A DNA stretch of 64,000 nucleotides from NCBI GenBank assembly GCA_047601665.1, contig JASGIT010000001.1:248001-312000 (forward strand). The letters run 5' to 3'. The notes beneath the pieces are model-generated. The model worked only from the letters and a program-made list of their open reading frames with translations. It searched no databases and had not been told where the DNA came from. The stretch comes from JASGIT01 sp047601665. GTDB lineage: Bacteria; Pseudomonadota; Gammaproteobacteria; Burkholderiales; Burkholderiaceae_C. A program made the translations under genes and the position numbers. Shown here one piece after another: positions 34,039 through 43,874 of the stretch (the first letter of the stretch is position 1; the number at the start of each line of letters is the position of its first letter).

Positions 34039-34956
34039 ATGGACTCCATCCAAGCCATGCGCGTATTCGCCCGCGTGGTGGAAGCCGGCACGTTCACGCG
34101 CGCCGCCGACTCATTGCAACTGCCCAAGGGCACCATCACCAAGCACGTGCAGGCGCTGGAAGCGCGGCTGCGCGTGAAGCTGCTGAACCGCACCACGCGG
34201 CGCGTGACGGTCACCGCCGAGGGCGCGGCCTACTACGACCGCGCCGTGCGCCTGCTGGCCGACTTCGACGACATCGAGGCCAGCATGACCAACGCCCGCG
34301 CCAACCCCAGCGGCCGCCTGCGCGTGGACGTGGGCACGGCCACGGCGCGGCTGCTGATCGTGCCGCGCCTGGCCGAGTTCCATGCGCGCTACCCCGACAT
34401 CCAGCTGGACCTGGGCGTGAGCGACCGGCCCGTGGATCTGGTGAGCGACAACGTGGACTGCGTGATCCGCGGCGGCGAGCTGACCGACCAGTCGCTGGTG
34501 GCGCGGCGCATCGGCAACCTCGACTTCATCACCGTGGCCTCGCCCGACTACCTGCGCCGCCACGGCACGCCCGGGCACCCGCTGGACATAGAGCGCGGGC
34601 ACCAGGTCATCACCTATTTCTCGCCGCTCACGGGCCGCCGCTACCCGCTGGAATTCCACCAGGGCGACACCGCCATCGAGGTGGGCCACCCTTACCGCAT
34701 CAGCGTGAACGAGAGCAATGCCTACGTCGCCGCCGTGATGGCGGGGCTGGGCATAGGGCAAGTCGCCACCTTCCAGACCGAGCAGCACCTGCACACCGGC
34801 GAGCTGGTGCGGCTGCTGCCCGAGTGGAGCCACCCTCCCCTGCCCGTGTACGTGGTCTACCCGCCCAACCGCCACCTGAGCGCCAAGGTGCGCGCCTTCG
34901 TGGACTGGGCGGTGGAGCTGTTCGCCAGCGAGCCGCGGTTGCAGCGGGCGGGCTAG
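34039..34956 (+). CDS. LysR-family transcriptional regulator
   Basis: A 305-residue LysR regulator with the N-terminal winged helix (MDSIQAMRVFARVVEAGTFTRAADSLQLPKGTITKHVQALE) followed by a substrate-binding domain. The subtype resembles DmlR/CrgA rather than MexT/BpeT. ATG 34039 follows GGAAAG-type purines and matches the family start; a 20-codon longer start is unlikely. It is divergent from the hydrolase-fold gene at 33910, across 128 bp, and by the usual LysR habit probably controls that gene and perhaps the efflux operon beyond it. The inducer is unknown. Confidence 0.88.
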   Translation: MDSIQAMRVFARVVEAGTFTRAADSLQLPKGTITKHVQALEARLRVKLLNRTTRRVTVTAEGAAYYDRAVRLLADFDDIEASMTNARANPSGRLRVDVGTATARLLIVPRLAEFHARYPDIQLDLGVSDRPVDLVSDNVDCVIRGGELTDQSLVARRIGNLDFITVASPDYLRRHGTPGHPLDIERGHQVITYFSPLTGRRYPLEFHQGDTAIEVGHPYRISVNESNAYVAAVMAGLGIGQVATFQTEQHLHTGELVRLLPEWSHPPLPVYVVYPPNRHLSAKVRAFVDWAVELFASEPRLQRAG

Positions 34957-34967
34957 AACTTTTTGCT

Positions 34968-35031
34968 CCTTTATTAATAGCTTCTAGCGCTTTACCCTAT
35001 TGGCCTGGAGGCCGATTTGGCATCAAATAAA
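34968..35031 (+). repeat. Dispersed repeat copy 4
   Basis: ATAGCTTCTAGCGCTT followed by GGCCTGGAGGCC and TTTGGCATCAAA. It lies between two convergent genes and encodes the last residues (DAKSASRPIG) and stop codon of the alpha/beta hydrolase at 34992. Confidence 0.75.
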
Positions 35032-35825
35032 GCGCGCCGCAGAGCCTCGTGGAAAGCCCCGGGCTGCTCGTACTGCACCCAGTGCCCGCAGCCCGGCACC
35101 ATCTCCAGGCCCTGGAAGCGGTCGCCCAAGGCGGCGCGAAAGGCCCCGTCCAGCGCGCCTATCCAGCTTTTGTAGAGGGCATCCTGCGCGCCGTAGATGG
35201 CGTGCACCGGGCAGCGCGTCTGCGGCAGGCTGCGCGCCAGGATGTCGGTATGCGCCAGCCGCCTGCGCGGCAGCCGGTCGCGGGCGACGTTGTGGGCGTG
35301 CAGGGCCAGGGTGTCGCCGTCGATCAAGGCGGCATCGGACAGCATCAGCTCGGCCAGGTTGTAGCGGTGCACCGCCGCCTGCGCCTCGGGGCTGTGGAGG
35401 TGCCGCCAGCCCTTGAGCCGGAACTGCCGCTGCGGCGCCACGCCCATGGCCGGCGCGCCCACCAGCACCAGCCGCCGCACCGCCTGCGGAAAAGCCGCCG
35501 CCAGCAGCCCCGCCGTCAGGCCGCCGAACGAAAAGCCCACGAGGTCGCACGGCTGGCCGTGGAACAGGGTATGCAAACCGGCGTGCAGCGGCGCGATCAT
35601 CGCGTCGGCGTCCGAGCCCTCGGGCAGCACGGACGAATCGCCGAAACCCGGCAGGTCGGGAATCCAGAGCTGGCGGCCCTCGGCCAGCAGCGCGTCGATG
35701 TTGCGCAGCCAGTGCGTCCAGCTGCCGCTGCCGCCGTGCAGCAGCACCAGCGGCGGCTGGCCCGAAGGTTCGCCCCAGGCGCGCCAGACGATCCGGCCCG
35801 CGCCCAGCGGCGTCGTAAAAAGCAA
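34992..35825 (-). CDS. Alpha/beta hydrolase
   Basis: An alpha/beta hydrolase with an intact triad: Ser in GFSFGG, Asp in IYGAQDALY and His in PGCGHWVQYEQP. The oxyanion segment LLHGGSGSW follows soon after the start. The frame is open up to TTG 35876, but codons 35826-35876 coincide with a rho-independent terminator of the upstream gene; TTG 35825 (277 residues, starting L/M-L-F-T-T-P-L-G) seems more realistic, though neither has a good ribosome site. The C-terminal ten residues and the stop come from a copy of the dispersed repeat. Substrate unknown. Confidence 0.75.
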   Translation of the reverse strand: MLFTTPLGAGRIVWRAWGEPSGQPPLVLLHGGSGSWTHWLRNIDALLAEGRQLWIPDLPGFGDSSVLPEGSDADAMIAPLHAGLHTLFHGQPCDLVGFSFGGLTAGLLAAAFPQAVRRLVLVGAPAMGVAPQRQFRLKGWRHLHSPEAQAAVHRYNLAELMLSDAALIDGDTLALHAHNVARDRLPRRRLAHTDILARSLPQTRCPVHAIYGAQDALYKSWIGALDGAFRAALGDRFQGLEMVPGCGHWVQYEQPGAFHEALRRALFDAKSASRPIG

Positions 35826-35854
35826 AGCGCGCGCCGCAAGACGGCGCGCGCTTT
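35819..35854 (-). terminator. Rho-independent terminator of the Tyr/Pro repeat protein gene
   Basis: On the minus strand a perfect 13 bp stem (35842-35854 with 35824-35836, loop of five bases) is followed by GCTTTTT. It lies just after the stop of the gene at 35877 and inside the possible N-terminal extension of the next hydrolase. Confidence 0.75.
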
Positions 35855-35876
35855 CAGGCAGGACGGAATCGGTCAA

Positions 35877-36206
35877 TCAATAACGGTAGTAATGATGGCG
35901 ATAGGGACGATAGTAGCCATAGGCCGGGGGGCCATACACCACCGGCGGCGGCGCGTAGTACACGGGGCGCGGTGCGTAGTACACCGGGCGCGGCGGCGCA
36001 TAGACCACGGGCGGGGGCGGTGCGTAGTACACCGGGGCCGCCGGGGCATAGTAGCCATTGGTGGCGCCCACGGCCACTCCCGGCACGCCAATGCCGACCG
36101 ACCAGGCCACGTTGCCGCGCGCCTGCGCGGCGGTCACGCCACCCAGGGCCGCCAGCGCCACGCCGGCGGCTAACACCTTGGCGAACAGGGAACGGGTTGA
36201 AGTCAT
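35877..36206 (-). CDS. Small exported Tyr/Pro-rich repeat protein
   Basis: A 109-residue protein with a clear signal peptide (residues 1-29, LAAGVALAALGGVTAAQA). The rest is a low-complexity array of units like VYYAPPP, VYYAPRP and VVYGPPA, ending in a Tyr/His/Arg-rich tail (RPYRHHYYRY). Such proteins are widespread and poorly understood in Burkholderiales; a surface or periplasmic role is all that can be inferred. It is followed by a strong terminator and is divergent from glnS, so it is its own transcription unit. Confidence 0.7.
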   Translation of the reverse strand: MTSTRSLFAKVLAAGVALAALGGVTAAQARGNVAWSVGIGVPGVAVGATNGYYAPAAPVYYAPPPPVVYAPPRPVYYAPRPVYYAPPPVVYGPPAYGYYRPYRHHYYRY

Positions 36207-36355
36207 GGCAAATCTCCTGAAAAGGTTGCGGGGCGCTCAGCCCACAAGCTGATAACGCGCCAAGTGCCCAAAAGGATGGCACGAAAACGCTTTACGCTTG
36301 TTTCGGGACGTACGCCCGCTCTTGTGCACTGCAAAACCCCTACACAGCCGCCCCC

Positions 36356-36367
36356 TAAAATCTCCCC
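36356..36367 (+). promoter_or_regulatory. -10 element close to the glnS start
   Basis: TAAAAT at 36356-36361 lies six bases before ATG 36368, which would place the transcript start at the start codon (leaderless). Confidence 0.35.
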
Positions 36368-38152
<1,785 letters not shown>

Positions 38153-38173
38153 GCCACCCGCGCCGCAGGATGT

Positions 38174-38208
38174 AAAGCCAGCGCTCTGGAGGGAGCGCTG
38201 GCTTTTTT
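38174..38208 (+). terminator. Rho-independent terminator of glnS
   Basis: AAGCCAGCGCTC and GAGCGCTGGCTT form a 12 bp stem with a six-base loop, followed by a run of six T. Confidence 0.9.
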
Positions 38209-38232
38209 CATTCCATGGTGCATTGATAATAC

Positions 38233-38254
38233 AAGACGACCGGTCATATAATAA
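38233..38254. promoter_or_regulatory. TetR operator, copy 1 (MFS exporter promoter)
   Basis: A 22 bp string, AAGACGACCGGTCATATAAT plus AA, identical to the one at 40927-40948. The centre ACCGGT is palindromic with an imperfect extension (ACG/CAT). The downstream TATAAT overlaps it as a -10 element, so repressor binding would block the exporter promoter. Confidence 0.75.
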
Positions 38255-38355
38255 ACAGCAAAGCACCTCGCAGGCGTGCGGTCTGGTGCCGCCGCCCGCC
38301 CACGGGTGCCGTTGTGCGCCCAGGGCGCTGTGTTGTCCCTCTCAGGAGCGTCCTC

Positions 38356-39732
38356 GTGACCACGCCATCAAGAGTCTTTGCCATCGCGTGCGTAGGCACC
38401 GCGCTGCCCAACCTGGACCTGTTCGCCGTCAACATCGCCCTGCCCAGGATCGCGGCGGAGTTCAAGGGCGTACCGCTCGAAGACCTGTCCTGGATCCTCA
38501 ACGGCTATGCGATCGCCTATGCGGCGTTGCTGGTGTTCTTCGGGCGGCTGTCCGAAGGCTATCGCCGCGACCGCAGCTTCATCCTCGGCATTGGTCTGTT
38601 CGCGGGGGCCTCGGCCGCCAGCGCCGCCGCCACCGGGGTTTGGACGCTGGTGGCTTTCCATATCGCTGCGGCGGCGGGCGCCGCGCTGATGACGCCGACC
38701 TCGATCGGACTGCTGCTGGCCACGTTCCCGCCTGAAACCCGGGCCGCCGCAGTACGCAACTGGGCCGGCATCGGCGGCTTTGCCGCTGCGCTCGGGCCGC
38801 TGATCGGCGGGCTGCTGGTGTCTATCGACTGGCGCTGGATCTTCGTCGTGAATGCCTTGATCGGCGCGGTCGCCGTGCTGATCGCCTGGCGCAATCTCCC
38901 CAGCGTTCCCGGCCATGAGGTGGAGCGGCCCAGCCTCCTGGCGGCGCTGCTGATTACCGGTGGCATCGCGGCGCTCATCTTCGCCATCATCAAGGTGAAC
39001 AGTTGGGGATGGCGATCGCCGGGGATTGCGGCCAGCGCCACGCTGTCCGTCGTGCTGCTGGGGCTTTTTGTCGCGCACTGCCTGCGGTCATCCAACCCGC
39101 TGATCGACCCGGCGCTGTTCCGGATTCGCCCTTTCACAGGCGCCGCCCTGGCGATGATTCCCTACTCGGTCACGTTTGGCGCCATGCTGTTCTCGGTGGC
39201 GGTGTGGGGCCAGTCGGCATGGGGGTGGTCGGCGCTGCAAGCCGGGCTGGCCATCATCCCGGGGCCGCTGCTGGTGCCCGTCACCTCCACGCTGCTGACG
39301 GGCAAGCTGATCGAACGCTTCGGCGCCGCCTTTGCCGTAACACTGGGCATCGTGCTCGTGGTGCTGGGCTTCTGCGTCTGGGCCACGCTGATCGGAATGG
39401 AGTCCAACACCGGGCTCGTCATTGCGGGCATGGCGCTCAACGGCATCGGGGTGGGGCTGATCTTTCCGACCCTGATGGGCGCTGGCACCCAGGCCCTGCC
39501 GCCGGCGGCCTTCGGCACCGGCTCGGGCATGATCAACATGCTGCGCCAAGCCGCGATTGCCATTGGCGTGGCGATTTTCGTGGCGGTCATTGGCTCGCCC
39601 GCTTCCACCCAGGAGCGGCTGGGCGCCTTCCAGCTTGGCTGGTGGGTCATGGCGGCCATCACCGTGCTCGCCCTGGTGCCCACCTTCCTGTACCTGCGTC
39701 CTGCCAGCCGGAAATCAGCTCAGCCGGCATGA
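38356..39732 (+). CDS. MFS drug exporter, DHA2 (EmrB/QacA) type
   Basis: A 458-residue membrane transporter with about 14 hydrophobic segments. It keeps family features such as the NIALPRIAAEF start, a WILNGYAIAYAALLVFFGRLSE loop and LGPLIGGLL in helix 5. GTG 38356 is chosen because GGAG precedes it and the family N-terminus follows. The promoter contains the TetR operator at 38233-38254, shared with the old yellow enzyme gene, so it is most likely derepressed together with it by a reactive electrophile or drug. The substrate is unknown. Confidence 0.85.
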   Translation: MTTPSRVFAIACVGTALPNLDLFAVNIALPRIAAEFKGVPLEDLSWILNGYAIAYAALLVFFGRLSEGYRRDRSFILGIGLFAGASAASAAATGVWTLVAFHIAAAAGAALMTPTSIGLLLATFPPETRAAAVRNWAGIGGFAAALGPLIGGLLVSIDWRWIFVVNALIGAVAVLIAWRNLPSVPGHEVERPSLLAALLITGGIAALIFAIIKVNSWGWRSPGIAASATLSVVLLGLFVAHCLRSSNPLIDPALFRIRPFTGAALAMIPYSVTFGAMLFSVAVWGQSAWGWSALQAGLAIIPGPLLVPVTSTLLTGKLIERFGAAFAVTLGIVLVVLGFCVWATLIGMESNTGLVIAGMALNGIGVGLIFPTLMGAGTQALPPAAFGTGSGMINMLRQAAIAIGVAIFVAVIGSPASTQERLGAFQLGWWVMAAITVLALVPTFLYLRPASRKSAQPA

Positions 39733-39746
39733 CGCTGCGGAGGTGT

Positions 39747-40184
39747 TTATCCCCGTTTCAGGAAGCAGGTGGCCGTCGCGGTGGCCAGCAGTTTTCCGTC
39801 CGAGGTCTTCAAGGTTCCCTCCGACGTGGCGATGTTCCGGGCCACATGCACCGCCCGCGCCTCTCCGACCAGATCCTGGTCGCGCGGCACGGGACGCAGC
39901 ATTTTCACGCTCAAGTCAATGGTGCCGTAGCCGACGCCCGCCTCCAGCATGGAGTGGACCGCGCAGCCCGTGACGGAATCCAGAACCGTGCAGGCAAAGC
40001 CACCGTGGACGCCTCCCAAGGGGTTGAGATGCCGCTCGTCGGCACGCGCCACCATCCTGACGTAGCCCGGATCGACCTGCACGAACGACATGGGCACGGT
40101 CTGCGCCATCGCAGACGAGGAGGTGGGGACGCCCACTGCGGCGCGCAGCAGGTCGAGCCCGGACGTTTCCAGGGGGTTCATCAT
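39747..40184 (-). CDS. PaaI-type thioesterase
   Basis: A 145-residue hotdog-fold protein of the PaaI/YbgC acyl-CoA thioesterase group. The motif LGGVHGGFACTVLDSVTG holds the catalytic-region HGG and Asp, and the LSVKMLRPV beta strand follows. Two ATG codons in tandem start the gene; the first (40184) has AAGG-type purines upstream. It lies 23 bp downstream of the tetR gene on the same strand, so the two are probably co-transcribed and controlled together. The physiological acyl substrate is not evident. Confidence 0.82.
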   Translation of the reverse strand: MMNPLETSGLDLLRAAVGVPTSSSAMAQTVPMSFVQVDPGYVRMVARADERHLNPLGGVHGGFACTVLDSVTGCAVHSMLEAGVGYGTIDLSVKMLRPVPRDQDLVGEARAVHVARNIATSEGTLKTSDGKLLATATATCFLKRG

Positions 40185-40206
40185 GAATTCCTTTCGGGGG
40201 TAATGC

Positions 40207-40824
40207 TCAGACGAGAAGCGATCCGAAGACCACCTCGATGAATTGGTTCAGCGGGGCATCGCTTTTTTCCGCGCGCATACGCAGCAGCGCGCCCTCCCAA
40301 CTGTTCAGCAGGAACTGGGCGAGCAATGCGGCGGACATCGGGTTGCGGAGGGCGCCCGTCCGCTGCGCCTGCTCGATACAGCCTTCCAGCAGGCCGCTCC
40401 ATGTCTGGAAGTGCGCAGCGAGCCGGTCGCGGATCAGGGGGCTGTGGTCGGCCACCTCCAGGCTGAAGTTGCCCAGCAGGCAGCCCCTGGCGTAGCCCGC
40501 AGCCTGAAAGCCGCGCACCCTCGCCTCGAAATAGTTGCGCAGACGCTCAAGCGGGGGCTTGCTCTCGTCGCACAGCAGTTCGCGCAGCTTGGGAAGCGCG
40601 CTGTCGAAATAGAGGTCAATGGCCTCTTTGCCGAAGGCTTCCTTGTTCTCGAAGTAGTTGTAGAACGACCCCTTGGGCACCTGGGCGGCATCCACGATGT
40701 CCTTGATGCCCGTTGCCGTGTATCCCCCGTCGTGGAGCATCTTCATGCCCACGCGCAGGAGGTTCTCTCGCACCTGCGGCCGGGGCTTGGGGCCGCGCCG
40801 CGCGCCTGTTGATTGCGTTTCCAT
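40207..40824 (-). CDS. TetR-family repressor (AcuR/NemR-like)
   Basis: A 205-residue TetR regulator. The helix-turn-helix is TGIKDIVDAAQVPKGSFYNYFENKEAF (about residues 33-60), typical of the AcuR/NemR group that senses electrophiles through cysteines; two cysteines are visible in the ligand domain (CDES, GCLLG). ATG 40824 is used over a TTG four codons earlier. The operators at 38233 and 40927 and a weaker one at 40844 in its own promoter make a self-regulated local regulon of MFS exporter, thioesterase, old yellow enzyme and oxidoreductase. Confidence 0.85.
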   Translation of the reverse strand: METQSTGARRGPKPRPQVRENLLRVGMKMLHDGGYTATGIKDIVDAAQVPKGSFYNYFENKEAFGKEAIDLYFDSALPKLRELLCDESKPPLERLRNYFEARVRGFQAAGYARGCLLGNFSLEVADHSPLIRDRLAAHFQTWSGLLEGCIEQAQRTGALRNPMSAALLAQFLLNSWEGALLRMRAEKSDAPLNQFIEVVFGSLLV

Positions 40825-40843
40825 CGAATAGCTCAAATATCAA

Positions 40844-40858
40844 ACGACTGGTCATCTA
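40844..40858. promoter_or_regulatory. TetR operator, weaker copy (tetR promoter)
   Basis: ACGACTGGTCATCTA matches 13 of 15 bases of the two strong operators and lies 20 bp upstream of tetR, fitting autoregulation. Confidence 0.5.
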
Positions 40859-40926
40859 GAGTTTTGCCGATCCACGGGATTTGTCAAGCGGCCCGTCCGG
40901 AACACGGCAGCATGTCTTGAAAATTT

Positions 40927-40948
40927 AAGACGACCGGTCATATAATAA
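40927..40948. promoter_or_regulatory. TetR operator, copy 2 (old yellow enzyme promoter)
   Basis: Identical over 22 bp to the operator at 38233-38254, including the overlapping TATAAT -10, and located about 70 bp upstream of the old yellow enzyme start. Confidence 0.75.
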
Positions 40949-41014
40949 TTCAGAAGCCCGCGTCTGTCCGGGACGCCAAGGGCGCGATGTTCCCTTCTTC
41001 CAAGGAGTGTGCCG

Positions 41015-42109
41015 ATGTCTCTACCGTCCCTTTTCTCACCCCTGCGCATCGGTCGCCACGAACTGGCGCACCGCGTGGTGATGGCTCCGCTGACGCGCAT
41101 GAGGGCCGGCCCCGGCAATGTGCCGAACGAACTGGCGCCCACGTACTACCGGCAGCGCGCCAGCAAAGGGGGCCTGATCATTGCCGAGGCCACGCAGGTC
41201 ACGCCGTCCGGGCAAGGCTACCCGGCCACGCCCGGCATCCATTCCGCCGGGCAGGTCGAGGGCTGGAAGAAGGTCGTGGACGCCGTTCACGCCAAGGGCG
41301 GGGTCATCTTCCTGCAACTGTGGCACGTGGGCCGCGCCTCCCATTCCAGCTTTCAGCCGGGCAGCGTCCTGCCGGTCGCGCCTTCGGCGATCGCCATCAC
41401 CGGCCTGAAATCGTTCACCCCGGAATGGAAGCAGGTGCCCTACGAAACGCCGCGTGCGCTGGAGTTGGGCGAGATTCCCGGCATCGTCAACGCCTACCGC
41501 GAGGGCGCCCGCAACGCCCTGGCCGCAGGGTTCGACGGCGTGGAAGTGCATGGCGCCAACGGCTACCTGCTGGAGCAGTTCCTGCACAGCCGCTCCAACC
41601 AGCGCACCGACGCCTACGGCGGAACGGTCGAGAACCGCGCCCGCCTGCTGCTCGAAGCCACCCAGGCCGTGACCGAGGTGTGGGGCGCCGACCGGGTCGG
41701 TGTGCGCCTGTCGCCGTTCAATGTCTACGGCGATGTGGGGGATGACGACCCGATCGCGCTCTACAGCCACGTACTCACCCGGCTGGCGGAACTCGACCTC
41801 GCCTATCTGCACATGATCGTGGAACGCGATGGCCCGGGATTCGATGGAGAGAAGCCGCCTGAAATCGACGACCTGCGCCCGTTCTGGCGCAAGCCCTTGA
41901 TCCTGGCCGGCGGCTTCACCGGGGAGTCCGCGGACGCCGCCATCCACGCGGGCCGTGCGGACGCCGTGGCGTTCGGCAGGCAGTTCATCGCCAACCCCGA
42001 TCTGCCTCGGCGGCTCAGGCTGGGCGTCGCGCTCAATGCCTACAACCGGTCGACCTTCTACGGGGGGAGCGCGGCCGGCTACACCGACTATCCGGCGCTT
42101 GAGGCGTAA
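41015..42109 (+). CDS. Old yellow enzyme (NemA-like alkene reductase)
   Basis: A 364-residue FMN-dependent TIM-barrel reductase. Signature regions are MAPLTRMRAGPGNVPNELAPTYYRQRAS, the substrate-binding His/Asn pair in GVEVHGANGYLLEQFLHSRSNQRTDAYGG, and the FMN-binding PLILAGGFTGESA and VAFGRQFIANPDL. AAGGAG seven bases before ATG 41015 fixes the start. Such enzymes reduce activated C=C bonds, N-ethylmaleimide and nitro compounds with NADPH. The neighbouring TetR regulator and shared operator place it in an electrophile-response unit. Confidence 0.92.
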   Translation: MSLPSLFSPLRIGRHELAHRVVMAPLTRMRAGPGNVPNELAPTYYRQRASKGGLIIAEATQVTPSGQGYPATPGIHSAGQVEGWKKVVDAVHAKGGVIFLQLWHVGRASHSSFQPGSVLPVAPSAIAITGLKSFTPEWKQVPYETPRALELGEIPGIVNAYREGARNALAAGFDGVEVHGANGYLLEQFLHSRSNQRTDAYGGTVENRARLLLEATQAVTEVWGADRVGVRLSPFNVYGDVGDDDPIALYSHVLTRLAELDLAYLHMIVERDGPGFDGEKPPEIDDLRPFWRKPLILAGGFTGESADAAIHAGRADAVAFGRQFIANPDLPRRLRLGVALNAYNRSTFYGGSAAGYTDYPALEA

Positions 42110-42140
42110 CGCTCACCCCTGCTCGAAAAGGAGTATCCCC

Positions 42141-42806
42141 ATGCATGTCGTTCTATTGGCCGCAACCGGCCGCGCGGGCCACGCCATCCTCCACGAACTC
42201 ATCCGCCGCGGCCACCAGGTCACGGCAGTGGCCCGCAACCTCGAAAAGCTCCCCGAGCCACTGCCCGCAAGCGTCCAGCGCGTTCAGGACGACCTGGGCA
42301 GCGCCGACCGGCTCGCGGACATCATCGCCGGGGCGGATGCCGTCGTCAGCGCATTCGGGCCGTCCTCCAGCGACCCGCGCTATACCTCGGACCCAGGCTA
42401 TACCGATCAACTGGTCAGCCTCACGGAGCGCGCGATCGCGGCGGTCCGCAAGGCCGGCGTGCCGCGCCTGATCGTGGTCGGCGGCTGCGGCTCGCTCGAA
42501 TTCTCGCCCGGCGTGACCGTGCTCGACTCCGGCCACTGGCCCCCGCAGTACGTGCCCATCGCCCAATCGCACGTGAAGGCGTTTGCGGCGCTGCGGGCGT
42601 CAAGCGTCAACTGGACGTACTTCAGCTGCCCCATGTCGATCACGCCGGGCGAGCGCACGGGCAAGTTCCGCCTGGGCGGCGACACGCTCATCAAGGACGC
42701 GGAGGGCAAGAGCCGGGTTTCCTTCGAGGACTATGCGGTGGCCCTGGTGGACGAACTCGAAAAACCGGCACACGAGCGCGCGCGTTTCACGATCGGCTAT
42801 GCCTGA
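42141..42806 (+). CDS. NAD(P)-binding Rossmann oxidoreductase (SDR-like, NmrA/YwnB type)
   Basis: A 221-residue atypical short-chain dehydrogenase-like protein. The dinucleotide-binding motif is modified to LLAATGRAGHAIL near residue 5 (ATGxxGH instead of GxxGxxG), followed by VTAVARNLEKL and the IVVGGCGSLE strand. AAGGAG before ATG 42141 and a 31 bp gap place it in an operon with the old yellow enzyme. It may reduce or sense quinones or other electrophiles. No catalytic YxxxK is obvious, so it may not be a true dehydrogenase. Confidence 0.75.
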   Translation: MHVVLLAATGRAGHAILHELIRRGHQVTAVARNLEKLPEPLPASVQRVQDDLGSADRLADIIAGADAVVSAFGPSSSDPRYTSDPGYTDQLVSLTERAIAAVRKAGVPRLIVVGGCGSLEFSPGVTVLDSGHWPPQYVPIAQSHVKAFAALRASSVNWTYFSCPMSITPGERTGKFRLGGDTLIKDAEGKSRVSFEDYAVALVDELEKPAHERARFTIGYA

Positions 42807-42915
42807 GACCGCCCCGACCATTCGGTGGAGTCTGAAAGGTGCGGTAGCGACGCATCGGCACCACGACCCCAGACCTCCTGAGCCAGCCAGGGACCACGCC
42901 GCCTCTATACACCCG

Positions 42916-43488
42916 CTACTTGCTGCACCATTGCTGCTCGCACGGCACGCCATCGCCGTTGCCATCGAGCTTCATGCCGGGGCAGTTTTGCAAGAACAGC
43001 GTCGCCTCGCGGCATGAGGTCATCTGGCTGCACAGATTGCGCCCATCGCACTTGAAATCAGGGGGCACGGGCAACTTGGCGGACGAGACGCTCACCGGCG
43101 GTGCGGGCAAAGCCGAGCCGTACCGGGCAGCGCGCTTTGCATACTGGCCGTACGCCAGCCAAGCCAGCGCACAGACGAACAAGACACCCACCAGCCACCC
43201 CAGGAAACCCGGGCCGTGATCCCGCTGCGTTGCATTGCGCCGCGCGTCGCGCCGGGGGGCTGCCGTGGAAGCGGCCGGCTCACCGGGGCGGCGCACACGG
43301 ACGGCGCATTTCTTGCCATCGCGGCCCGGCTCCACCTCGAAGGAAAGCGTTTCGCCCACCACCGGCATCCGGCCATCGCGTGCAAAGGCGGAAATGTGCA
43401 CGAACAGTTCTGCGCCGCCATCGTCTGCAACGATGAAACCAAAACCGCGCTCGGCGTTCCATTTCTTAAGACGACCTTCGTACCGCAT
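42916..43488 (-). CDS. Cold-shock domain, membrane segment and excalibur domain fusion
   Basis: A 190-residue protein with three parts. Residues 1-67 are a cold-shock domain (GRLKKWNAERGFGFIVADDG with RNP-type aromatic residues). A charged linker leads to one membrane segment at about residues 96-115 (FLGWLVGVLFVCALAWLAYG). The C-terminal ~40 residues form an excalibur-type calcium-binding motif with paired cysteines and DGNGDGVPCE. The cold-shock part should face the cytoplasm and the excalibur part the periplasm. A role linking nucleic acid binding to the envelope is unknown. Confidence 0.8.
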   Translation of the reverse strand: MRYEGRLKKWNAERGFGFIVADDGGAELFVHISAFARDGRMPVVGETLSFEVEPGRDGKKCAVRVRRPGEPAASTAAPRRDARRNATQRDHGPGFLGWLVGVLFVCALAWLAYGQYAKRAARYGSALPAPPVSVSSAKLPVPPDFKCDGRNLCSQMTSCREATLFLQNCPGMKLDGNGDGVPCEQQWCSK

Positions 43489-43515
43489 AGCCCCGCCCTC
43501 TTTGACGCGGCGATT

Positions 43516-43528
43516 CTAGGGTGTGTCA
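43516..43528. repeat. Isolated 13 bp match to the MITE-like element end
   Basis: CTAGGGTGTGTCA equals the outer 13 bases of the element ends at 316 and 590, but no second end is seen nearby. It could be a relic of a related element or chance. Confidence 0.35.
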
Positions 43529-43565
43529 GGACGTTGCCCACCACTTCTGCCAATACACTTTGCCC

Positions 43566-43874
43566 ATGCACCCCGCCATCGCCCAGCACCTCGCTGGCAT
43601 CTCCGCCATCTGCCAGCGGTATCGCATCCGCAGGCTGGAGGTGTTCGGCTCCGCCGCCAGGGTCGATGATTTCGACCTCGGCCGCAGCGACGCGGATTTC
43701 CTGGTCGAATTTGCGGACGATGCCCTGCCCGACCTGCACAGCTTCTATGGCGCCAAAGCCGATCTGGAGCAGTTGCTGGGCCGCCCCGTTGATCTGGTGG
43801 AACCCGGCGCAGTACGCAACCCCTACGTGGCGGCGGGCATCAACCAGCACCGCGAGAGCGTCTATGCCGCGTGA
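43566..43874 (+). CDS. MntA-type minimal nucleotidyltransferase (antitoxin-like)
   Basis: A 102-residue minimal nucleotidyltransferase with the motif VFGSAARVDDFDLGRSDADFLVEF, which has the GS-x10-D-x-D arrangement of MNT proteins. ATG 43566 matches the usual length of the family; a longer in-frame start lies in the promoter. In HEPN/MNT toxin-antitoxin systems this protein AMPylates the HEPN toxin. The partner gene that normally overlaps its end is reduced to a short degenerate frame, so the module looks orphaned. Confidence 0.8.
   Translation: MHPAIAQHLAGISAICQRYRIRRLEVFGSAARVDDFDLGRSDADFLVEFADDALPDLHSFYGAKADLEQLLGRPVDLVEPGAVRNPYVAAGINQHRESVYAA

Noticed and set aside
35942..36056. Short near-identical repeats in DNA, at first sight array-like
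   Set aside because: They are the coding repeats of the Tyr/Pro-rich protein (VYYAPPP units), not a CRISPR or regulatory array.
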